This document shows positions 33,914 to 40,459 of a stretch of DNA of 40,459 bases, in pieces. The DNA is from an uncultured Paraglaciecola sp. (GTDB taxonomy: Bacteria; Pseudomonadota; Gammaproteobacteria; Enterobacterales; Alteromonadaceae). The notes below the pieces were generated by a model. It saw only the letters and a list, made by a program, of their open reading frames with translations. It searched no databases and was not told the origin of the DNA. How positions within the stretch are numbered: the stretch's first letter is position 1; each line of letters starts with the position of its first letter. The DNA lies in contig NZ_CAJWCF010000035.1 in NCBI RefSeq assembly GCF_913020055.1, positions 1 to 40,459 of the forward strand, in the 5' to 3' direction. The translations under genes and the position numbers were made by a program.

Positions 33914-34474
33914 TCACATAAACTTAGCAAAATTGTTGTCGTAACAAGCATTAACAGTTGGTTTATCAGGTGTAATAACTTGAATATGATCATAATCAAC
34001 ATTATCTAAATCAGCTTTGATACTGCTTTCAAATACATTAGCATATTCAACAATCACTTGTCCGTGCTGACCAACCGCATCGAATTTAGCTTGATGGTCA
34101 GACATAAAGTCAGTGAACTCCCTGGCGATTGCATCATGTTCTGCCAGCAAGGTTTTATCTATATACAAACTGTCTTCATTATCCACAATGGCAAGTTTTA
34201 CTAGCGACTCAATTTGCTCCGAGTATTGTTGAATTTCCACTTCAATATCTTGAATGGGTAATTCCAACTCATGCATTTTTTGTTCTTGTTGCTTTAGGGA
34301 TAGATAGGCTTCACGCTGCTCGGGTGTCATCTCTTTTTGCATGACGACTTGGCAGTCTTTCATGACTACGAACTCGAAGTTGCTATCTGTATCCGTTCCC
34401 GCCCAAACTAAAGCGGTGTAGATCGATGCAATCAAAGTGGCAGTCAAAATAAACTTTTTGTTGAATGATTTCAT
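33914..34474 (-). CDS. Exported helical protein of unknown function
   Basis: From the ATG at 34474 the protein is 186 aa, with a signal peptide (KKFILTATLIASIYTALVWAG). Using the upstream start at 34528 would bury the signal sequence. The mature part has two Cys, one near the start (VMKDCQVVM) and one near the end (VNACYD), which may form a disulfide. The middle is strongly helical and charged (PEQREAYLSLKQQEQKMHELEL), likely a coiled coil. No family is recognised. It follows the RND pump gene by about 75 bases and has its own terminator. Confidence 0.65.
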   Translation of the reverse strand: MKSFNKKFILTATLIASIYTALVWAGTDTDSNFEFVVMKDCQVVMQKEMTPEQREAYLSLKQQEQKMHELELPIQDIEVEIQQYSEQIESLVKLAIVDNEDSLYIDKTLLAEHDAIAREFTDFMSDHQAKFDAVGQHGQVIVEYANVFESSIKADLDNVDYDHIQVITPDKPTVNACYDNNFAKFM

Positions 34475-34548
34475 TTGGCTCGTCTCGTTCTTAGTAAATT
34501 CATTATCTAAGTCGAAGGCCAGGCTCAAAAAGTTTATTTTGATTTAGA

Positions 34549-37500
34549 TTAAAGTGAAACCGCCTCTGTTTGTTGGTTATTGGTTGACTTAGATGCCACT
34601 AAGGCTTTTCGATCATCACGCTTTGCTTTAAGTGCCAACATACAAGGGGTTAACACTAAGGTTAAAACCGTAGCAAAAGCTAAGCCCCCCGCCACTGCAG
34701 TGGCGAGTTGTGACCACCACCCTGTTGAAGGGCCGCCAATATCCACATTACGGTCTATAAAATCGATATTGACCTCTGCCACCATAGGTAACAAACCTAA
34801 AATAGTAGTGACTGTGGTCATCAATACGGGGCGCAGACGTTGAGCTCCCGTGCGCAAAATGGCTTCCATAGCAGCCACACCTTCTTTACGTAAAATGTTG
34901 TAGGTGTCGATAAGTACAATATTGTTATTCACCACTATGCCTGCCAAAGCAATCACGCCAATACCAGACATAACAATACCGAAGGGTTTTTGAAAAATTA
35001 ACAGTCCAAGAAATACTCCTACTGTAGAAAACAGCACTGCACTTAAAATCAAAAATGCCTGATAGAAGCTATTGAACTGGGTCACCAAAATAATCGCCAT
35101 CACAAATAGAGCGACTAAAAATGCGTTCTGAAGAAATGCTGTTGACTCATCTTGTTGCTCATTTTGCCCTTTGACTGTGAGACTCACTCGAGGATCTAAA
35201 CCTAAACTAGGTAACAGTTTTTGCAATTTAGGTAGCTCAATACTCAACAATTCTCCTGGGACCATGTTCGCTTGCACCGTGATCACTCTTTGACTATCAA
35301 TGTGTCTAATCAAGTCCGTTTTCGGTTTAGCCGTGCGCTCAACAAAATTGGAGATGGGCACCATGCCACCAGCCGTTTTCATTCTAAGCTGATCAAGTTT
35401 ACCAATATATCTAGACTCCACCGGATAACGCACACGAATATCAAGTTCATCATCTACATCATCGGGGCGATACTCGCCAATTTTTAAACCATTAGTCAGA
35501 AATTGTACTGTGCTGCCCACCAGTGTGGCGTCCGCACCAAAGCGGGCAGCGTCGGCGCGATTCACTTTAAGTTGCCATTCAATACCGGCTTGAGAAGCGG
35601 TGTCACTGACCGAAGTAAACTTATCGTTATTATCTAAAACTGAGCGTATTTGTAACGCTGCTTCATCTAACAATTCAGGAAAACGAGAGGACAACTGAAT
35701 TTGTAAATCTTTGCCCGATTGAGGGCCATTTTGGTCTGGTGTAATTTCGATATCCATACCGGCCATGTCTTTTAACCGAGACTGGACATCTTTAAGTACA
35801 TCGTCAGAATGTGCACGTAAATGCCAGTCGACTAAGTTCAATCTCATGTAACCTATTTGGTCGCGGCCACCAGTGCGCACATATAAAGATTCAATTTCTG
35901 GCATATCAAGCAAACGATTTTCCACTTTGCGCACAACAGTATCTTTTTCATAAATCGACATATCACCCGCACTGCGCACTGTTACATTAATTCCCTTAGT
36001 GTCTACATGTGGAAAAAACTCCGTGCCTAAACCAGATAGTCCATAAGCAGTAAAAGATAAGAAAGCGACGACTATGGCGCCAAGTAAAATTTTCCATGGG
36101 TGTTGAATAGCGGTAGCGAGAACACGAATATACTTGCCGGTAAACCCCTGTAAATTTCTGATATCACCATTTTCTGCTTCATGTATTTGTTGTTTATCAA
36201 ACTCAGAAACATGCCTAGGTTTACCAAATACACCGCCCAATACAGGCACAAAAATTAATGCCATTAACAATGATGCTGATAACACAGCAATCAGAGTAAA
36301 AGGCAAATACTTCATAAATTCACCCATCATACCCGGCCAAAACATCAAGGGTGCAAATGCGGCCAAGGTGGTAGCAGTAGAGGCGATAATAGGCCAAGCC
36401 ATACGTTGTGCCGCCTTACTGTATGCCAGTTTTTTATCCATGCCTTCACTCATGCAGCGGTCAGCATATTCGGTTACGACTATTGCTCCATCCACCAGCA
36501 TACCAACCGCCATGATGAGTGAAAAAAGCACCACTGTATTTAAGGTGTAACCAAACAAAGAAATAATCAAAATGCCGGTTAAAAATGAGCCGGGAATAGA
36601 CACGCCGACCAAAAAAGCTGTGCGCAGACCTAAAATAGCCACAATTACAATGGCTACCAAAATTACCGCACTGGATACATTATTTTGCAGGTCGTTAAGC
36701 ATCATATTAACTTCGACGGTTTGGTCGCCCGTATAGGTCACGTTAATACTAGCTGGCCAGATAGTTGACTCTTGCGCTGCTGTGACTAGGGCTTTCACGT
36801 TAGCAACGGTTTCCAACATATTTTCACCGGGCCGTTTTTTCACTTCTAGAGAGACAGATGACTCGCCATTTAAGCGGGCAAAACTACTAGGGTCTTTATA
36901 AGAACGTCGCACTTGTGCTACGTCCTGAAAGGTAATAACACTGTCGCCTTGTACCTTAACAGGCTGTTCCATCACATCTTTTACTGATTCAAACACAGAG
37001 GGTACTTTAACCGCAAAACTGCCCTTGCCATTATCCATAGTCCCCGCTGGAACAAGCCGATTGTTGCGAGACAATAAATTCAAGATGTCAGTTTGATCCA
37101 GTCCATAAGACTCCATCAACAATGGATCAACCACAATCTCAACGATATCTTCACGATCACCGCCAATATCCACTTCTAAAACTTCGCTAATGCCTTCAAG
37201 TCTGTTTTTTAACTCCCGGGCCACGGTTACTAGTGCCCTTTCTGAAACAGGCCCGGATAACACCACAGTCACCGCCGCTTGTTGCCCAGCCATAGTGACT
37301 TCGTGAATAGTTGGTTCTTCGGTTTCTGAGGGTAATTTTGCTCTGGCTACTGTGACCTTATCTCGCACATCCGCTAGTGCGGCATCAGAATCAAGACCAG
37401 CAATAAATTCCAATGTAATACTGGCAAAACCTTCGCCAGCGGTAGCTCTCATTTCTTTTACCCCATCAATTGAACGTAACTCGCGCTCCATGGGTTTAAC

Positions 37501-37692
37501 CAGCATACGTTCAGCATCTTCAGGGGAGATACCATCATGGGTGATAGACACATAAATCACCGGAATAGGTACGTCTGGATTAGACTCTTTAGGGATATTC
37601 GAATAGGTCACCACACCAGATACAAGTAACAAAACAAATATCATCAACACTGTTCGGCTGTGGCTTAAGGCCCCATAAATTATATTATTCAT
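34549..37692 (-). CDS. RND efflux pump permease (AcrB/MexB superfamily)
   Basis: This 1047-aa inner-membrane protein has the RND layout: one membrane segment near residues 12-30, a large periplasmic domain, a membrane block at about 335-480, a second periplasmic domain, and a final membrane block at about 860-1020. The TM4 proton-relay region reads SLIMAVGMLVDGAIVVTEYAD. The HAE-type signature GxxxxNNNIVLIDTYN is present (VVNNNIVLIDTYNIL). It forms a pair with the adaptor gene upstream; the adaptor stop and this ATG share one base (TAATG). Substrates may be drugs, solvents or metabolites; no outer-membrane factor gene is adjacent, so a TolC-like partner elsewhere is assumed. Confidence 0.93.
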   Translation of the reverse strand: MNNIIYGALSHSRTVLMIFVLLLVSGVVTYSNIPKESNPDVPIPVIYVSITHDGISPEDAERMLVKPMERELRSIDGVKEMRATAGEGFASITLEFIAGLDSDAALADVRDKVTVARAKLPSETEEPTIHEVTMAGQQAAVTVVLSGPVSERALVTVARELKNRLEGISEVLEVDIGGDREDIVEIVVDPLLMESYGLDQTDILNLLSRNNRLVPAGTMDNGKGSFAVKVPSVFESVKDVMEQPVKVQGDSVITFQDVAQVRRSYKDPSSFARLNGESSVSLEVKKRPGENMLETVANVKALVTAAQESTIWPASINVTYTGDQTVEVNMMLNDLQNNVSSAVILVAIVIVAILGLRTAFLVGVSIPGSFLTGILIISLFGYTLNTVVLFSLIMAVGMLVDGAIVVTEYADRCMSEGMDKKLAYSKAAQRMAWPIIASTATTLAAFAPLMFWPGMMGEFMKYLPFTLIAVLSASLLMALIFVPVLGGVFGKPRHVSEFDKQQIHEAENGDIRNLQGFTGKYIRVLATAIQHPWKILLGAIVVAFLSFTAYGLSGLGTEFFPHVDTKGINVTVRSAGDMSIYEKDTVVRKVENRLLDMPEIESLYVRTGGRDQIGYMRLNLVDWHLRAHSDDVLKDVQSRLKDMAGMDIEITPDQNGPQSGKDLQIQLSSRFPELLDEAALQIRSVLDNNDKFTSVSDTASQAGIEWQLKVNRADAARFGADATLVGSTVQFLTNGLKIGEYRPDDVDDELDIRVRYPVESRYIGKLDQLRMKTAGGMVPISNFVERTAKPKTDLIRHIDSQRVITVQANMVPGELLSIELPKLQKLLPSLGLDPRVSLTVKGQNEQQDESTAFLQNAFLVALFVMAIILVTQFNSFYQAFLILSAVLFSTVGVFLGLLIFQKPFGIVMSGIGVIALAGIVVNNNIVLIDTYNILRKEGVAAMEAILRTGAQRLRPVLMTTVTTILGLLPMVAEVNIDFIDRNVDIGGPSTGWWSQLATAVAGGLAFATVLTLVLTPCMLALKAKRDDRKALVASKSTNNQQTEAVSL

Positions 37693-38813
37693 TAGTTAGC
37701 CTTTGCGGAAATACTGCTTGAGGCGTTACTGCTTTCGTCAGTGCGGACTACTTCTACCTTGTCACCGTCTCGCACAAATCCATGGCCAAGGGTAATGATA
37801 TCTGCTCTTTCACCCATACCAGTTAGCCACACACCTTGACTATCACTTTTTACAATATCGATAGGCACAAATTTAACGTGTTCATCGACCACGGTTTTAA
37901 CACCCAAATTTCCTTGTTCATCTAAAGCCATCACCGCAGGCGAGATGCGCATAGCCCAAGTTTTTTCGAGGGGTAAAGCTAACTCAGTGCTCATGCCAGC
38001 CATTTGAGTGAAATCTGGATTAGGCACTTCAACTTCAATTTTAAAGGTATTGGTTCCGAGCTCTGAAATACTCGAAATGTAACGGATTTTGCCTTGTAAC
38101 AAATCGCCTTTCACCATGCGCCCAGTAGCTTGCTGGTGCGTTTTCAATCCATGTAAATTGTTCTCTGTGACATTGGCAGTGATCACTAAGGGATCTAAAT
38201 CAACTAACATAGCGATTTTGTCGCCATCCTTTAGAAAGTCACCCAGTTCAACAAAACGTTCGTTTATGATGCCATCAAAAGGCGCAATAATTTGTGATTT
38301 ATAAACCGCTAATTGGTAGGACACCACATCGGCTTTGGCCATTTCTACATTAGCTTCTGCTTGAGCCAATGCGGTTTGCGATTGAAAACCTTGATTTTTA
38401 AGGGACTGTACCCCTTTCAATTCCACTTCCCGTTGTTTTAACGTTGCATTGGCGGATTGCAAACGGCTCACTTTGTCACTGTTTTCAAGGCTAATAATTT
38501 TCTGACCTTTACTGACACGATCCCCTTCTTTTACATATACTTCTTCGACTAAACCTTTTACTTCTGAGCGCAGCGTAGCAACTCTGTCTGGTTCAGTCCT
38601 TCCGTACAGACTTATTTCACGGGTCACTTCATCAGCGGTAATATGCTCTACCGTGACTTTGACTAAGGGAATTTCGGTGCTTTTGCTTTTTGCCAAGCCA
38701 TTATCATCTTGCGCTTTCAGCATACCTGAGGCGACCCATAAACAAAGAGCGATAAAAAGTATCAATGCAATCCATGCTGGTTGTTGCCTAAGTTTGTTGA
38801 GTGTAAACGCCAT
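37692..38813 (-). CDS. RND efflux adaptor (membrane fusion) protein
   Basis: The 373-aa periplasmic adaptor is anchored by one N-terminal membrane segment (WIALILFIALCLWVASGML) and has no lipobox. Lipoyl halves (SEVKGLVEEVYVKEGDRVSKGQ and IIAPFDGIINERFVELGDFLKDG) flank a short helical hairpin. The beta-barrel and membrane-proximal domains follow, with GMSTELALPLEKTW in the latter. The tail is Ser/Ala-rich. It couples the RND permease encoded next to a TolC-like outer-membrane channel. The upstream interval 38814-38997 holds the likely promoter, but no clear boxes or TetR-type operator were seen. Confidence 0.92.
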   Translation of the reverse strand: MAFTLNKLRQQPAWIALILFIALCLWVASGMLKAQDDNGLAKSKSTEIPLVKVTVEHITADEVTREISLYGRTEPDRVATLRSEVKGLVEEVYVKEGDRVSKGQKIISLENSDKVSRLQSANATLKQREVELKGVQSLKNQGFQSQTALAQAEANVEMAKADVVSYQLAVYKSQIIAPFDGIINERFVELGDFLKDGDKIAMLVDLDPLVITANVTENNLHGLKTHQQATGRMVKGDLLQGKIRYISSISELGTNTFKIEVEVPNPDFTQMAGMSTELALPLEKTWAMRISPAVMALDEQGNLGVKTVVDEHVKFVPIDIVKSDSQGVWLTGMGERADIITLGHGFVRDGDKVEVVRTDESSNASSSISAKAN

Positions 38814-38997
38814 GACTGTTCCGCGGTAAGTTAAGAACGCATAATTTACCCTTTTTTGACGGCAATATCATGGCGAAAATCATCAATTTACCGGTGAAAG
38901 TGTTACTAAATGCTTAGATTGTTACAACCACGTTATGGGTTGAGAATAATTGTTAGACTTCAAGTGAAAAATTAAAATATACATTTTGAAAACGGTT

Positions 38998-39234
38998 TTA
39001 CTGTTCTAGCTGATAAATAGCATCGTTAAGTGACTCCATTCTATCTGCCAGCACCGCTTGTGCGTCATAAAGGCCTTGATTGTAAAAGTGACTGCCCATT
39101 TCTTTAGAAATAAAATCAAGCAGAAAATCAGCATCAAATTGGCCGAGTTCAATCTCTAATTCTAGACTCATATAGTTTTGTAGCTTTTGAATCACTTGTT
39201 CTTTTAATTGTGCTGGAAACGCAATTTTGGACAT
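38998..39234 (-). CDS. DUF2164 protein
   Basis: This 78-aa cytoplasmic protein matches DUF2164, a short helical family: LKEQVIQKLQNYMSLELEIELGQFDADFLLDFI followed by GSHFYNQGLYDAQAVLADRM. Members commonly sit alone or near metabolic genes in gammaproteobacteria. No function is known. The ATG is preceded by a weak GAGAT. Confidence 0.88.
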   Translation of the reverse strand: MSKIAFPAQLKEQVIQKLQNYMSLELEIELGQFDADFLLDFISKEMGSHFYNQGLYDAQAVLADRMESLNDAIYQLEQ

Positions 39235-39256
39235 CTGCTATCTCGCTTAAAATAAA

Positions 39257-39283
39257 AAGCCGAGTATGACCCATACTCGGCTT
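39257..39283 (-). terminator. Terminator after the PLP-enzyme gene
   Basis: AAGCCGAGTATG (39257-39268), loop ACC, and CATACTCGGCTT (39272-39283) form a perfect 12-bp stem. On the minus strand it runs into TTTATTTT, about 20 bases after the stop at 39302. Confidence 0.92.
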
Positions 39284-39301
39284 ACATGCTCCTTACTTAT
39301 G

Positions 39302-40459
39302 CTAAGACAACATTTCAGAAATAGAACCACCACTAGAAAAGTGTTGTTTGCTTACCCGCATACATGTTTGCAAATATAAGTCATCAATCTCAGGTGCCGA
39401 CATAAATTGCTCACTAAACCCAGGAATAACCGGATCAATATGCAATATGGCACTGTTGATAAAATGCGCGACTAATTCACGTACATTGTCTGTACCCATT
39501 GCCACGCGCATGGTTGTCAGATAAATTCCACTTTTAGCTTGTGCCGTTTTGTCTAGCTCACTGTGAGAAGTTAAGGCAGGACACAAAATAATAGTGTTGT
39601 GCTGACCAATGCTAACTTGATGACTAAAAGCTGGCTCAAGGGCATCAAAGAAACGCACAAACGTATCGCGACTAATATCTGTTCCATGCATATCCACAGT
39701 AAATAATGCACATGGCCAACCGTGGCGCATTTGACCTTCTCGCAATTCTGCATTGGGATGTCCATCTATGGCATGGCAATTAACATTAAAACTTGAATGA
39801 GATGCGAGAAACTGACTAAACACAAAAGTATTAATCACCTTCTGCATAATACGCATCTCAAGGGTTTTCATACCAGTTAAGACATCAAAGGCTTTTTCAG
39901 AGTCTAAAAATGCACCTTTGATGTAATACACATCCCAAAACATGGTTTTTGACCATTCGTAACCATTCACACAATCGCCTTTTCCTTGGAACATACGATA
40001 GGCTTCACCAATCACCACTCCTGCTGTAGTGGCCCCACTGCCGCAAATATCTTTGGTATAACTATGCACTACATAATCGGGGCGTTCTTCTTTGTCGAGT
40101 CGTTGCAGTGGCTGATGCAATATGGGGGTGGCGAGTGTGGCGTCCAACATCACAACATGGCCAGATGCATGGGCTAATTTACTGATCCCCGCAACATCGA
40201 GAACATAACCATGTGGGTTACAAGGTGATTCCATATATACATGCAACGCGCTGCCTTCGGCAAGGCGTTTAGCGTGTTTAACTTTAGTCTGTTGCATAAA
40301 ACTAGCGAACTCTTCTGCCGTGTAACCATCAAACCACTCCAATTGAACATTCAAACGGTTTTCGCGAGCAAAATAGTCGTGCAATAATTGATACACACCA
40401 CCGTATACATTGCGCGATACAATCAACACATCTCCATGAGTCAGAACATTAGATAACAG
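39302..40459 (-). CDS. Cys/Met-metabolism PLP-dependent enzyme (trans-sulfuration family), 5'-truncated by the window
   Basis: The reading frame stays open to the window edge (LSNVLTHGDVLIVSRNVYGG), so the N-terminus lies outside. The visible 385 residues belong to the cystathionine gamma-synthase/beta-lyase/gamma-lyase fold: SRNVYGGVYQLL near the visible start, the substrate-domain VMLDATLATPILHQPL, and the PLP lysine in HSYTKDICGSGATTAG. Family C-terminal features such as MRVAMGTDN (equivalent to the usual LR-S-G-E) follow. Exact reaction (lyase, synthase or hydrolase) cannot be fixed from this fragment. The chain appears longer than usual (about 400 aa), given the missing N-terminus. Confidence 0.85.
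   Translation of the reverse strand: MLSNVLTHGDVLIVSRNVYGGVYQLLHDYFARENRLNVQLEWFDGYTAEEFASFMQQTKVKHAKRLAEGSALHVYMESPCNPHGYVLDVAGISKLAHASGHVVMLDATLATPILHQPLQRLDKEERPDYVVHSYTKDICGSGATTAGVVIGEAYRMFQGKGDCVNGYEWSKTMFWDVYYIKGAFLDSEKAFDVLTGMKTLEMRIMQKVINTFVFSQFLASHSSFNVNCHAIDGHPNAELREGQMRHGWPCALFTVDMHGTDISRDTFVRFFDALEPAFSHQVSIGQHNTIILCPALTSHSELDKTAQAKSGIYLTTMRVAMGTDNVRELVAHFINSAILHIDPVIPGFSEQFMSAPEIDDLYLQTCMRVSKQHFSSGGSISEMLS

Noticed and set aside
38868..38915. 15-codon plus-strand frame MAKIINLPVKVLLNA
   Set aside because: Too short, no Shine-Dalgarno and in the promoter region of the RND adaptor gene.

Overview
The window looks like chromosomal DNA of a marine gammaproteobacterium, most likely an Alteromonadales member (Glaciecola/Paraglaciecola/Alteromonas-like). 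This is inferred from moderate-to-low GC, the NlpI, DUF1244, DUF2164, tricorn-type protease and RND/ABC exporter genes, and tight ATGA-type gene overlaps. No phage, IS transposase, CRISPR array or rRNA operon is visible. One tRNA gene (Ser, GGA) is present.

Layout. (1) 1-2.1 kb: a serine beta-lactamase-fold hydrolase gene broken by one in-frame TAA, then a small DksA/TraR zinc-finger protein. (2) 2.1-3.6 kb: a GC-rich secreted M20-like peptidase gene that looks imported; its metal-ligand motifs are atypical and REP/terminator-like palindromes lie at its 3' side. (3) 4.0-7.7 kb: a sigma-54 response regulator and sensor kinase, divergent from an acidic exported protein. The intergenic region holds a triple ATATCCTCAT-type site almost midway between two opposed sigma-54-like promoters, a layout like zraP-zraSR. 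(4) 7.75-8.96 kb: about 1.2 kb without a gene but rich in inverted repeats, including two diverged copies, exactly 240 bp apart, of a roughly 65-nt element whose first copy folds as a three-way junction. (5) 8.97-12.4 kb: an exported four-EF-hand protein needing a -1 frame change, an outer-membrane barrel protein, and an operon of sigma factor, DUF3619, an 88-aa exported protein and DUF3106. (6) 12.6-15.0 kb: a DUF1800-DUF1501 pair. (7) 15.3-20.3 kb: tRNA-Ser, a YqaB-like HAD phosphatase, nadA, nlpI coupled to a predicted metzincin-like metallopeptidase, and cytidine deaminase. (8) 20.3-23.0 kb: a two-subunit molybdenum hydroxylase of the isoquinoline 1-oxidoreductase type. (9) 23.0-31.6 kb: a tricorn-like protease and an ABC exporter operon with one ATPase, one MacB-like permease and three different adaptor proteins in tandem. 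(10) 31.9-40.5 kb: a methyltransferase, DUF1244 and GST genes, an exported coiled-coil protein, an RND efflux pump with its adaptor, DUF2164, and a PLP enzyme cut by the window end.

Much of the window deals with the cell envelope: efflux and export, periplasmic proteolysis (NlpI, metzincin-like, tricorn-like, M20), envelope stress-type signalling (two-component sigma-54 circuit, ECF-like sigma operon) and calcium-binding exported protein. The most promising undescribed items are the divergent sigma-54 circuit with its unknown target protein, the duplicated structured element in the gene-free block, and the three-adaptor ABC exporter.
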